The notes: a model not told the origin generated them from the letters alone. Positions 9,327 to 17,554 are shown, counted from the stretch's first letter. The stretch: DNA of 25,180 nt from Bacteroidales bacterium (GCA_029938185.1 JAOZVK010000021.1:1-25180); one strand, 5' to 3'. Translations and numbers: made by a program.

Positions 9327-9371
9327 GTAAGCAAAATTATTCATTGTCCATTATTCATTGTAAATTACTTA
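9327..9371 (+). repeat. 45-nt direct repeat, right arm
   Basis: This is the second arm of the repeat seen at 9106-9150. Its last three bases (9369-9371) are the reverse complement of the moaA stop codon, so the repeat runs right up to the end of moaA and supplies its stop. Confidence 0.85.
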
Positions 9372-10169
9372 TCCACCAATATTACTAAAATAATTTTTTT
9401 TGTTCAAAGTACCATTTAATGGTTTGTTTTCCATTGCCATCATTATAGCTTTTTCAACTCCAAGTTCTCTTACACTGTACTCAATATCACTAAATAAGCA
9501 GGGCTTTATTTTTCCATCGCTTGTAAGTCTTAATCTATTACATATGCTACACTTACCTCCTTCGCCTCCTTGTACTTTCCAAAATTTACCTTTTTCGAGA
9601 TCCATCTCTCTTATATATCTTACTGTTAGTCCGTTTTCATTACAAAATTTAGTTACCATTTGCGCATCTTTTTCAGAAGAAGACTTTTTGATTACACAAT
9701 TAATTTTAATAGGGGTTAAATCAGCTTTTTGAGCCATTTCTATTCCTTTCAACACATTATCAATTGTACCTATTCTTGTTATTTTACGAAATTTTTTAGG
9801 ATTTAATGTATCAAGACTTATGTTTACTCTGTGTAAACCAGCATCTTTTAGCTCTTTTGCATATTTGTTTAACAAAACTCCGTTTGTGGTCATACCAAAA
9901 TCGGTAATACCATCAACCTTAGCAATCATGCTAACCAAATCGACTATACCTTTTCTAACCAAAGGTTCTCCTCCTGTTATTCTAATTTTATTAACTCCTT
10001 TTGATGCTACAAATTTTACTACCTCGAGTATTTCGTTGTATCTCAATATATTGCTATGATGCATTGGTTTTACCCCTTCGGCAGGCATACAATATACACA
10101 ACGAAAATTACATCTATCTGTAACAGAAATCCTAAGATAATTAATCTTTCTATTAAATTTGTCTAACAT
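9369..10169 (-). CDS. moaA: GTP 3',8-cyclase MoaA, internally shortened form
   Basis: This is a radical SAM enzyme for the first step of molybdopterin synthesis, GTP to 3',8-cyclo-GTP. The first iron-sulfur cluster is held by C20-x3-C24-x2-C27 and TGGEP lies at 65-69. The second cluster motif is C207-x2-C210-x13-C224, with the two arginines of NRLRL that bind GTP in the family. The C-terminal GG (265-266) is also present. At 266 residues it is well short of the usual 325-340. The missing stretch, about 50 residues, lies between VRYIREM (about 183-189) and the second cluster. All catalytic motifs are intact and in frame, so it looks like a real short subtype and not a broken gene. It overlaps the end of moeA by 17 nt. 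Confidence 0.87.
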   Translation of the reverse strand: MLDKFNRKINYLRISVTDRCNFRCVYCMPAEGVKPMHHSNILRYNEILEVVKFVASKGVNKIRITGGEPLVRKGIVDLVSMIAKVDGITDFGMTTNGVLLNKYAKELKDAGLHRVNISLDTLNPKKFRKITRIGTIDNVLKGIEMAQKADLTPIKINCVIKKSSSEKDAQMVTKFCNENGLTVRYIREMDLEKGKFWKVQGGEGGKCSICNRLRLTSDGKIKPCLFSDIEYSVRELGVEKAIMMAMENKPLNGTLNKKNYFSNIGG

Positions 10170-11367
10170 CTACTAATTCTCCTTTTTTAAGTTTTGTTTC
10201 ACCAATATTAATTGAAATAATACCATCAGCTATACTTAATCCATTTATATGAGCAGAACCGTGATATTCAACAGGTTTCACTTCACCCTCATTTGTTATA
10301 TTAACAGGTAACCACGACAATCTTTTAGCTTTTCTTCTAGTATATTCTACTGCCATTGGCATCTTTATTTTTAGTGGCTTATAATCATGTCCCATTAGTT
10401 TTAATAACAAAGGTTTTGCAAGTAGTTCGAATTGTGTAAATGATGACACTGGATTGCCTGGTAGACCAAAGCAAAACGTATTATTACCAACACCAAAAAC
10501 GGTTGGTTTTCCAGGCTGAACTGCAATAGTCTGAAAAAGTAAATCAAAGCCTGCTTTTTTTAATATATCAGGTACATAATCATAATCGCCCATTGATACA
10601 CCACCTGATAAAATTAGAACATCATTGTTTTCAATAGCTTTAGAAATCATTTCATATGTATCTTGTTCGCTATCTTTTGCTATTCCAAGATATTCAAAAT
10701 CAACATTTATAGTTTGTAGTTGAGTAATTATTTGTATTCCATTACTATTTCTTATCTGTGTTTTTGAGGGTTTTTGGCTTGGCTCAACCAACTCGCTACC
10801 TGTTGCTATAACAGCTACTTTTGGTTTTCTGAAAACTTTTGGCTTATCGCAACCCACCGAAGCCAATACTGCTATGTGTTGTGCTTTAAGCAATGTTCCT
10901 TTTTGCAAAACCATTGCATCAGTATTAATATCCTCTCCTTTATAACATATATTAAGGTTTGATATACCTTTTGTTTCAGGTTTACAGGTATTTATATTTT
11001 TAGGTGAATATATATATGATATTTTATTATTATCTGCTTTTTTTGTATCCTCAACCTTAATAACACAATCTGCTCCTTGTGGAACCATAGCTCCTGTCAT
11101 TATCTTAGCACACTGATTTTTACCAATTGTTTTTTGAGGATTTTGTCCTGCACCTATTATTTCAATAACTTCAAGTTCGTTATCAATATCAATTTGACGG
11201 CATGCATAGCCATCCATTGCCGACTTATCAAATGGAGGCATATCCATATCCGATTTAACATTTTCGGCAAGTACTCTGTTTAAGGCACTTGTTAATTTTA
11301 TTTTTTCTATACCAAGTTCAGTAGCAGACTCAACTACTATTTTATATGCTTTTTCGAATAATATCAT
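10153..11367 (-). CDS. moeA: Molybdopterin molybdenumtransferase MoeA
   Basis: This enzyme inserts molybdate into adenylylated molybdopterin, the last step in forming molybdenum cofactor. The 404-residue length is typical. Family signatures are PPFDKSAMDGYA at 44-55, GAMVPQGAD, VAVIATGSEL, SGGVSMGDYDYV and FGLPGNPVSS. The C-terminal part (about 325-404) forms the beta-barrel domain IV. The gene starts 5 nt after the mobB-like gene and its end overlaps the moaA start by 17 nt, so translation of the two is probably coupled. No separate mogA is in the window, so adenylylation of molybdopterin must be encoded elsewhere. Confidence 0.95.
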   Translation of the reverse strand: MILFEKAYKIVVESATELGIEKIKLTSALNRVLAENVKSDMDMPPFDKSAMDGYACRQIDIDNELEVIEIIGAGQNPQKTIGKNQCAKIMTGAMVPQGADCVIKVEDTKKADNNKISYIYSPKNINTCKPETKGISNLNICYKGEDINTDAMVLQKGTLLKAQHIAVLASVGCDKPKVFRKPKVAVIATGSELVEPSQKPSKTQIRNSNGIQIITQLQTINVDFEYLGIAKDSEQDTYEMISKAIENNDVLILSGGVSMGDYDYVPDILKKAGFDLLFQTIAVQPGKPTVFGVGNNTFCFGLPGNPVSSFTQFELLAKPLLLKLMGHDYKPLKIKMPMAVEYTRRKAKRLSWLPVNITNEGEVKPVEYHGSAHINGLSIADGIISINIGETKLKKGELVDVRQI

Positions 11368-11372
11368 AATTT

Positions 11373-11936
11373 TTAGTTATTGCTTTTTTGGTCAATAGTC
11401 CATTTTTTATTACTAAATAAAAGACTATCTATATCAAAATTGTGTTTTTTACCATCAGTAAATATAATTTTATCTGCATATTTTTGCATCTCAAGAGCAC
11501 TAGGTTTCATTGTATTAATAAACATACTTTTTATCATAAGAAAAACTCCCGGTTCAATTTCGCTTCTCAAACTATTTGATTCACATATTATCATATCATA
11601 ATCACTTATTATATTTTTAAATTTCTCATATGCTTCGCAAATATATTGGTTTTTAACTTTTATACGAAATACTTTTTTTGCTCCTGCTTTTAACATTTTC
11701 GATGAATCTTCATCCGATAATGTGTCTTTTTCTTCAATGATTCTATATTTGTCATCTTTTAGTGGATTTTTATCTTTTCCATGAAAAAAACTATCGTTGT
11801 CGCGTATAGTTTTAACTTTTAATCCAACTATGTTATATTTATCACTAAATTTTTTAATAATGTTTATACTTAAATGTGTTTTGCCTACATTTCTTGTTGC
11901 TCCACCTATCATTAGCATTTCTGTTTTTTTTATCAT
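11373..11936 (-). CDS. MobB-like P-loop GTPase of molybdenum cofactor synthesis
   Basis: The 187-residue protein opens with a beta strand and a P-loop, ATRNVGKT (residues 13-20). A conserved CESNS (around 130) sits where MobB and related small GTPases have their Walker B region. The protein resembles MobB, which assists MobA in adding GMP to molybdopterin, but is diverged. Position supports the role: moeA follows after 5 nt and a ModE-type regulator precedes it. MobA, the catalytic partner, is not seen. An alternative is a related P-loop protein with another job in cofactor handling. Confidence 0.65.
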   Translation of the reverse strand: MIKKTEMLMIGGATRNVGKTHLSINIIKKFSDKYNIVGLKVKTIRDNDSFFHGKDKNPLKDDKYRIIEEKDTLSDEDSSKMLKAGAKKVFRIKVKNQYICEAYEKFKNIISDYDMIICESNSLRSEIEPGVFLMIKSMFINTMKPSALEMQKYADKIIFTDGKKHNFDIDSLLFSNKKWTIDQKSNN

Positions 11937-11981
11937 CTTTTGTTTTTTTTAGGTATTGTTTTTGGCTTTTCTATCTTAGAA

Positions 11982-12070
11982 AATTACGAATTATAAATTA
12001 CGAATTACGAATTGGGTTACATCTAAATATAAGTATTTTACAAAAAACAAATCGGAAAATTATTTTTTAA
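11982..12070 (+). repeat. ATTACGAATT interspersed repeat, copy B
   Basis: The core (11982-12022) is nearly identical to copy A. The following 45 nt, including TATTTTACAAAAAA and AAATC(A/G)GAAA, also match copy C at 21799. It fills most of the gap between the mobB-like gene and the regulator gene. It may therefore separate two genes that were once adjacent. Confidence 0.75.
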
Positions 12071-12073
12071 TCT

Positions 12074-12457
12074 TTACTTAGGTTGATTAATTTTATTAAA
12101 AAATTTTTTTGTTATATTCTTTATTGCTAAATCAAAATCTTTTTTTAATTCATTATAAGCAATTAATAATTCTTTTGCTTCGCTTGTAAGCTCAGATTTT
12201 CCACCACTAATTCCTCCTCTGGTTTTTGTGATAAGTTTAAATCCAATTATTTCTTCAGTTTCTTTTAAGTTCCCCCATGCTTTTCTATAACTTATCTTCA
12301 TTTTGTCAGAAGCTGCTTTTAATGAGCCTAATCTATTGATTTCGTCAAGAAGACAAAGCATTCCTTCACCAATTATATTTTTGTTATCGTTTGTGGATAA
12401 CCAGATTTTATATTTTAAAAAAACATCATAATACAAAGAATTTTTTGAACCTGCCAT
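12074..12457 (-). CDS. ModE-type winged-helix regulator lacking the molybdate-binding domain
   Basis: The 127-residue protein corresponds to the N-terminal DNA-binding half of ModE. It has the helix-turn-helix segment LGSLKAASDKMKISYRKAW (about 43-61) and the wing motif RGGISGGKSELT (about 80-91), followed by a dimerisation helix. The Mop/TOBE domains that bind molybdate in full-length E. coli ModE (about 260 residues) are absent, as in the short LysR-like ModE-N proteins of many bacteria. It heads the minus-strand molybdenum cofactor genes. A ModE-like palindrome on its own promoter suggests it represses itself. How it would sense molybdate without a Mop domain is open; a separate Mop protein is possible. 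Confidence 0.85.
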   Translation of the reverse strand: MAGSKNSLYYDVFLKYKIWLSTNDNKNIIGEGMLCLLDEINRLGSLKAASDKMKISYRKAWGNLKETEEIIGFKLITKTRGGISGGKSELTSEAKELLIAYNELKKDFDLAIKNITKKFFNKINQPK

Positions 12458-12466
12458 TTTACTTTA

Positions 12467-12490
12467 CGTTATGTTCAATAATACATATCG
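12467..12490 (-). promoter_or_regulatory. ModE-box-like operator upstream of the regulator gene
   Basis: The 24-nt site has half-sites CGTTATGTT (12467-12475) and TACATATCG (12482-12490) around a 6-nt spacer. This matches the published ModE consensus layout CGnTATATA-N6-TATATAnCG in length, spacing and most bases; the half-sites are inverted repeats at 7 of 9 positions. It lies directly downstream of the -7 box, over the expected transcription start, and ends 10 nt before the start codon. That placement fits a repressor site. Confidence 0.75.
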
Positions 12491-12491
12491 A

Positions 12492-12523
12492 CAAAGATAA
12501 TAATATTATACACTTGGGACAAT
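12492..12523 (-). promoter_or_regulatory. Promoter of the ModE-type regulator and probably the cofactor genes
   Basis: On the minus strand the -7 box is TATCTTTG (12499 down to 12492), a full TAnnTTTG match. ATTG (12523 down to 12520) lies 20 nt upstream as a -33 element. Transcription would start near 12485, inside the ModE-like box. Confidence 0.65.
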
Positions 12524-12581
12524 ATAATATTATAAAATTTAAAATTTTAAAAAAAATAATTTTGAGAATTATTATTTAAAA

Positions 12582-12613
12582 TTTGAATTAGTGTGTAAAA
12601 AATATTACATTTA
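12582..12613 (+). promoter_or_regulatory. Likely promoter of the RNA ligase and glycan operon
   Basis: TTTG at 12582-12585 is followed after 20 nt by TACATTTA at 12606-12613, one base off TAnnTTTG. Transcription would start about 40 nt before the RNA ligase ATG. Confidence 0.45.
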
Positions 12614-12663
12614 CAAAAATAAATAAATATTTAAATAGAAATAATTCCTAAAAAAAGAACGAT

Positions 12664-13656
12664 ATGAGAAAATTAGCTTCTATTCAAAAAATAAAGTCAT
12701 TAGAGCCAATAAAAGGTGCAGATGCGATAGAAAAAGCTCAAGTTTTGGGTTGGCAACTAGTAGTAAAAAAAGGCGAATTTAATGTAGGAGATTTGTGTGT
12801 TTACTGCGAAATAGATTGTTTAATGCCAGATAAGCCTGAATTTGAGTTCCTTAAATCTAAAAAAATGAGAGTTAAAACTATAAAATTAAGAGGGCAGGTT
12901 TCGCAAGGAATATGTTTTCCGCTTTCGATTTTACCCGCAGGTGATTATACTGAAGAGGGATTAGATGTAACTGAAGTACTTGGTATTGAAAAGTATGAGG
13001 CTCCAATTCCAGCAAATTTAGCAGGAGTAATGAAAGGTAGTTTTCCATCGTTTATTCCAAAAACAGATGAACCTCGTGTGCAGATTTTGCAAGATTTTAT
13101 TGACGAATATAAAGGCGAAAAATGCTATATTACTGAAAAACTTGACGGTAGTAGTGTTACATATTACATGAAAAATAATGAATTTGGAGTTTGTAGTAGA
13201 AATTTAGAATTGATTGAAGATGATAAAAATTCATTGTGGAAAGTTGCTCGTGAATTAGACATTGAGAATAAATTGCGTTCACTAAATAAAAATTATGCCA
13301 TACAAGGTGAAATTGTTGGTGAAGCTATACAAAAAAACACACTAAAACTTAGAGGACAAACAGTATTTTTCTTCAATATTTTTGATATTGATGCATACAA
13401 ATATGTTGATTTTAATGAATTTATTTCTTTAATTGAATTACTAAGATTAACAACAGTACCGGTTGTAGACAATAAATATATTTTGGGAAATGATATAGAA
13501 GAACTTGTTGAAATGTCAGTAGCAAGATCACTTATAAACCCAAAGAGCTGGCGCGAAGGTATTGTAATTCGTCCCTATAAAGAACAGTTTATTAGTGGAG
13601 AACGGTTTTCGTTTAAAGTAATAAATCCTAAATTCTTATTGAAATACGATGGATAG
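12664..13656 (+). CDS. RNA ligase, DRB0094 (Deinococcus Rnl) family
   Basis: The 330-residue protein is an ATP-dependent RNA ligase. An N-terminal OB-like domain (about 1-110) precedes a nucleotidyltransferase domain. Motif I is EKLDGS with adenylated lysine K159. Motif IV is EGIVIRP (298-304), and motif V carries lysine K318 in FSFKVINPK. Both the N-terminal domain and the position of the lysine fit the Deinococcus radiodurans ligase family, which seals 3'-OH/5'-phosphate nicks in RNA-containing duplexes. The physiological substrate in Bacteroidota is unknown to me. Its last 8 nt overlap the start of an aminotransferase gene of glycan synthesis, so it is probably co-transcribed with that cluster. 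No RNA repair partner, such as a kinase-phosphatase or RtcB, is nearby. Confidence 0.9.
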   Translation: MRKLASIQKIKSLEPIKGADAIEKAQVLGWQLVVKKGEFNVGDLCVYCEIDCLMPDKPEFEFLKSKKMRVKTIKLRGQVSQGICFPLSILPAGDYTEEGLDVTEVLGIEKYEAPIPANLAGVMKGSFPSFIPKTDEPRVQILQDFIDEYKGEKCYITEKLDGSSVTYYMKNNEFGVCSRNLELIEDDKNSLWKVARELDIENKLRSLNKNYAIQGEIVGEAIQKNTLKLRGQTVFFFNIFDIDAYKYVDFNEFISLIELLRLTTVPVVDNKYILGNDIEELVEMSVARSLINPKSWREGIVIRPYKEQFISGERFSFKVINPKFLLKYDG

Positions 13657-14758
13657 TTTAAGAATAAAATTTTTAGATTTATATAAAATAAATAATCAAC
13701 ATATTGCCGAAATTAGTGATGCCGTAAATAAAGTTATAAAATCTGGTTGGTATATACTCGGTAATGAAACTTCAAAATTTGAAACATTATTTTCTGAATA
13801 TTGTAATACTAAATATTGTATTGGAACGTCAAATGGATTGGCTTCGTTAATTTTAATAATAAGAGCATATAAAGAACTTGGCGTTCTTTGCAATGGAGAT
13901 GAAATAATTGTTGCTGCAAATACTTATATAGCTACCATATTGGCAATATCCGAAAATAAACTAAAACCAATATTAGTTGAACCGGATATTGTAACTTATA
14001 ATATTTCAGCTTTGGAAATTGAGAAAAAAATCACTAAAAAAACAAAAGCTATTTTAGTGGTTCATTTGTATGGACAATGTGCAAATATGAAAAATATAGA
14101 TAAAATAGCTAAAAAATATAATCTAAAAATAATAGAAGATGCTGCTCAGGCACATGGTGCAATATACAATTATATAAAAGCCGGAAATTTGGGCGATGCT
14201 GCCGGCTTTAGTTTTTATCCGGGCAAAAATCTTGGTGCTATGGGTGATGCAGGAGCAGTTACAACAAACAGCAAAAAACTATATAAAACCATTATTGCAT
14301 TAAGAAACTATGGCTCAACGCAAAAATATGTAAATGAGTATAAGGGACTAAATAACAGATTAGATGAAATTCAAGCAGCAATTTTACAAATAAAATTAAA
14401 ATATTTGGACAATGAAAATCAAAAGAGAAGAAAAATAGCCAAGTATTACTTAAATAATATCAATAACAAACATATAATATTACCATCGAAAAATGGAAAG
14501 CATCATGTTTGGCACTTATTTGTTATTAGAACAAAAGAAAGAAATAACTTGCAAGAATATTTAAAAAATAATAATATCGAAACTTTAATACATTACCCAA
14601 TACCTCCTCATAAACAATTAGCATATAAGGAATTTAACAACATAAAATTACCTATTACCGAAAAAATACATTCTCAGGTTTTAAGTATTCCACTAAATCT
14701 GGTTTTAAATAAAAAAGAAATTAAGTATATTGTAACAATTTTAAACAAATTTAATTGA
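13649..14758 (+). CDS. DegT/DnrJ/EryC1/StrS sugar aminotransferase
   Basis: The 369-residue protein is a PLP-dependent aminotransferase that adds an amino group to a keto-sugar nucleotide. K193 in FYPGKNLGAMGDAGA is the expected Schiff-base lysine, and IIEDAAQAHGA (about 162-172) carries the cofactor-binding aspartate. RIKFLDL at the N-terminus and GNLGD are also typical. The closest general resemblance is to the FdtB/QdtB type acting on dTDP-3-keto-6-deoxyhexoses, but the substrate cannot be fixed from sequence. The start overlaps the RNA ligase end by 8 nt and the glycosyltransferase gene starts 1 nt after the stop. No RmlA or RmlB is in the window. Confidence 0.88.
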   Translation: MDSLRIKFLDLYKINNQHIAEISDAVNKVIKSGWYILGNETSKFETLFSEYCNTKYCIGTSNGLASLILIIRAYKELGVLCNGDEIIVAANTYIATILAISENKLKPILVEPDIVTYNISALEIEKKITKKTKAILVVHLYGQCANMKNIDKIAKKYNLKIIEDAAQAHGAIYNYIKAGNLGDAAGFSFYPGKNLGAMGDAGAVTTNSKKLYKTIIALRNYGSTQKYVNEYKGLNNRLDEIQAAILQIKLKYLDNENQKRRKIAKYYLNNINNKHIILPSKNGKHHVWHLFVIRTKERNNLQEYLKNNNIETLIHYPIPPHKQLAYKEFNNIKLPITEKIHSQVLSIPLNLVLNKKEIKYIVTILNKFN

Positions 14759-14759
14759 C

Positions 14760-15725
14760 ATGGTTGATTGTACTATATTAATATTAACTTATAAAGGAAA
14801 ACATCATTTAGAGCATCTTTTGCCTACTGTTGATGAAGCAATAAAAAATACACCCGATTACAAAATTGATGTACTTATTGTAGATAATGGTTACGATAAA
14901 TTAACAAGAGAATTTGTTGAAAATAACTTTCCTCATTTTGGATTTGATTTTTCGCCACAAAATAACTATTTATACTCTTTGAACCCTTATGTTAGAATTA
15001 TGGATTCGGAATTTGTATTTATTCTGAACGATGATATGAGGTTAGATATTGATATTTTAAATATTATAATTCCTGTTATAAAAAATGATGACAAAATTTT
15101 TTCAGTATCATGTAATGTAAAGGATTGGATGGGGGAATTTTCAACTGCATATCCAAGAGTTATGCAATACTCAAGGGCTTGGCTATCGTCAAAATGGGCT
15201 GAGGATAATATACAAAATGAGCTAAAATATACCCTGTATGGTGGTGGAGGGGCTGCAATATTTAGAACAAAAATGTTCAATGAATTAAGAGGTTTTTGTA
15301 CATTGTATCGTCCAGCATATTGTGAAGACTTAGACCTTGGACACAGAGCATGGCAAAACGGATGGCAGAATGTTTATCATCCCGATGCTATAATATATCA
15401 TAGAGAAGGAGCTACCATACATAATCAATTTGGAGATAGGGAGTTGAAATTGAAAATATATAAAAATCAAATATTATGGATGGTAAGAAATGCTAATATT
15501 TCAGGTTTTTTAATAAAGTTTATATTACTTATACCTATAAGAATAATTAGTTTATTATTTGTTGATAAAGATACTCATTTAGCATTTATTAAAGCCCTAA
15601 GAGATATTCCAAAAGCCATTAAGTATAGATTAAAATACAAAACAGGCATTATAAGTGACCATGATTTTATTGATAAACTAAATTCAGAATACACAGCACC
15701 AGATAAATATGTTGATAAAGAATAA
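14760..15725 (+). CDS. Family 2 glycosyltransferase
   Basis: The 321-residue protein has a GT-A fold. The N-terminal strand TILILTYKG leads to DVLIVDNG, with N90-D91-D92 at the metal-binding DxD position and an ED(LDLG) motif at 189-194 holding the likely catalytic acid. Sequence after about 235 is basic with one hydrophobic segment (about 243-262), which suggests membrane attachment. It would move a sugar from a nucleotide donor onto a growing surface glycan. Donor and acceptor are unknown. The last 17 nt overlap the next gene. Confidence 0.87.
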   Translation: MVDCTILILTYKGKHHLEHLLPTVDEAIKNTPDYKIDVLIVDNGYDKLTREFVENNFPHFGFDFSPQNNYLYSLNPYVRIMDSEFVFILNDDMRLDIDILNIIIPVIKNDDKIFSVSCNVKDWMGEFSTAYPRVMQYSRAWLSSKWAEDNIQNELKYTLYGGGGAAIFRTKMFNELRGFCTLYRPAYCEDLDLGHRAWQNGWQNVYHPDAIIYHREGATIHNQFGDRELKLKIYKNQILWMVRNANISGFLIKFILLIPIRIISLLFVDKDTHLAFIKALRDIPKAIKYRLKYKTGIISDHDFIDKLNSEYTAPDKYVDKE

Positions 15726-16692
15726 AAATATACTAATAACAGGAGGAACAGGTTCGTTTGGAAACAAGGTTGCAAATTTTCTTAAAAGCTTTAATCCAAA
15801 TAAAATAATCATTTATAGTCGTGATGAAAAAAAGCAATACGAGATGGAAAAAAAACATCCGTATTTTAGATATATTTTAGGAGATGTAAGAGACAAAGAT
15901 GCAATTTTTAATGCATGTAAAAATGTAGATTTTATATTTCATGCAGCAGCACTAAAGCATGTTCCCGCATGCGAAAACAATCCTTATGAAGCAGTTAAAA
16001 CAAATATTACTGGCTCATATAATATTTGTCAGGCAGCGATTTACAATAATGTAAAAAAACTTGTTGCTTTAAGTACAGATAAAGCAGTGAAGCCTATAAA
16101 TGCTATGGGTATCTCCAAAAGTATGATGGAGAAAATAATAATAAACCATAATAAAAACAATTCGGATACTAAATTTTCGGTTGTTAGATATGGTAATGTT
16201 ATGGGCTCAAGAGGTTCGGTAATTCCTTTGTTTGTCAAACTATTAAAGCGTGGCGAACGATTACCTGTAACTGTAGCCGATATGACTCGTTTTATGATGA
16301 CTTTAGACGATTCTGTAAATTTGGTATTACATGCTATTACTCACACAAAAGGAGGAGAAATATTTGTTAAAAAAGCACCTGCTGTAACAATTATTGATTT
16401 AGCTAAAGCAATGATAAAGAAGTATGGAGATGGCGATATTTCTAAAATTGATATTGTTGGAATAAGATCGGGCGAAAAACTACACGAAACACTAGTTAAT
16501 GAATATGAAATAATACGTGCAAATGAAAATGATGATTTTTATGAAATATTACCAGAGTATGAAAATCATTCAATATCATCAAAATATGAGCAAGGATATG
16601 AATACAGTTCTAATAATACTACCCAGTTGACAAGCTATAATGAAATTAGTAAATTGCTTGATATGATGGGAAATGTTGAATTATATATTTGA
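15709..16692 (+). CDS. UDP-GlcNAc 4,6-dehydratase/5-epimerase-like, CapE/FnlA type
   Basis: The 327-residue protein is an extended short-chain dehydrogenase with the NAD(P)-binding motif TGGTGSFG (11-18). The catalytic region reads STDK (122-125), then M133-x3-K137 in place of the usual YxxxK. Methionine at this place is typical of the CapE/FnlA/WbjB branch, which dehydrates UDP-GlcNAc and inverts C5 on the way to UDP-L-FucNAc and related sugars. RYGNVMGSRGS, MTRFMMT and GIRSGEKLHE also match the branch. A reductase gene follows directly, as capF follows capE in Staphylococcus aureus. No capG-like 2-epimerase is present. Confidence 0.87.
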   Translation: MLIKNKNILITGGTGSFGNKVANFLKSFNPNKIIIYSRDEKKQYEMEKKHPYFRYILGDVRDKDAIFNACKNVDFIFHAAALKHVPACENNPYEAVKTNITGSYNICQAAIYNNVKKLVALSTDKAVKPINAMGISKSMMEKIIINHNKNNSDTKFSVVRYGNVMGSRGSVIPLFVKLLKRGERLPVTVADMTRFMMTLDDSVNLVLHAITHTKGGEIFVKKAPAVTIIDLAKAMIKKYGDGDISKIDIVGIRSGEKLHETLVNEYEIIRANENDDFYEILPEYENHSISSKYEQGYEYSSNNTTQLTSYNEISKLLDMMGNVELYI

Positions 16693-16693
16693 T

Positions 16694-17524
16694 ATGAATT
16701 TAAACGAAAAAATAATAATTGTTTTAGGACATAAAGGTATGTTAGGACAAATGGTTCTGAAATATTTTAAAAAAAAAGTAAAAAAAGTTATTACTCTTGA
16801 TACATATTTTAACTATAATAATAGATTCAAATTTATTGAGGAAATAAAAAAGCACAATAATAGTATTGTTATAAATTGTATAGGTAAAATAAAACAAAAA
16901 ACAGATAATAATGATGAAATAGTTTTTTCTAATACAATTCTACCAATAGAACTAACAAATACTTTGTTTCCAAACCAAATATTAATTCACCCAAGTACGG
17001 ATTGTATTTTCGATGGAAAAATAAAAACAGAATATCCTAAAAACCACATAGCAAATGCAGAAGACACCTATGGTTGGTCAAAACAAATGGCAGAAAGTGT
17101 ATTATTAAATAGAAATAATACAATAATTTTTAGAGTTTCATTTATTGGTTTAGATAATTCTGAAAACCCCAAAGGCTTGCTTTCTTGGTTTTTATCAAAT
17201 TCACCAAATAGTAAACTTAAAGGCTTCACAAATCATTTTTGGAACGGTATTACAAGTTTAGAATTTTGTCATCAAATAGAAAAAGAATTACTTAATATTA
17301 AAAACGATAAATTTGCTTCAAAACTAATACAGACAGGAACAAAAGAATATTATAGTAAATATGATATGCTTTTGTTATTTCAAAATATTTTTAATACAAA
17401 GTATATTATAGAACCTTTTGAAACAGAAACACCAATTAACAGAAAGTTAATTCCTGATTTCTATTGTAAACCATTAAGAGAACAGTTAATTGAACTGAAA
17501 AATTTTGATTTATTAAACATTTGA
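16694..17524 (+). CDS. RmlD-like nucleotide-sugar 4-keto reductase
   Basis: The 276-residue protein is an SDR with GHKGMLG (12-18) for NAD(P)H and Y126-x3-K130 (YGWSK) for catalysis; STDCIFDG matches the STDYVFDG of RmlD. It probably reduces the 4-keto sugar made by the preceding dehydratase. CapF and FnlB do this with an extra C-terminal cupin domain, which this shorter protein lacks, so the product may differ from a FucNAc precursor. I chose ATG 16694, 1 nt after the upstream stop. An ATG at 16673 would add seven residues and overlap by 20 nt. It is the last gene of the glycan operon. Confidence 0.8.
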   Translation: MNLNEKIIIVLGHKGMLGQMVLKYFKKKVKKVITLDTYFNYNNRFKFIEEIKKHNNSIVINCIGKIKQKTDNNDEIVFSNTILPIELTNTLFPNQILIHPSTDCIFDGKIKTEYPKNHIANAEDTYGWSKQMAESVLLNRNNTIIFRVSFIGLDNSENPKGLLSWFLSNSPNSKLKGFTNHFWNGITSLEFCHQIEKELLNIKNDKFASKLIQTGTKEYYSKYDMLLLFQNIFNTKYIIEPFETETPINRKLIPDFYCKPLREQLIELKNFDLLNI

Positions 17525-17554
17525 AAAATAATTAGCAATATACTATAATTTGTA

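Noticed and set aside
9369..10169. moaA as a pseudogene because of its short length
   Set aside because: Both cluster motifs, the radical SAM core and the terminal GG are in one frame with correct spacing, so a decayed gene is unlikely.
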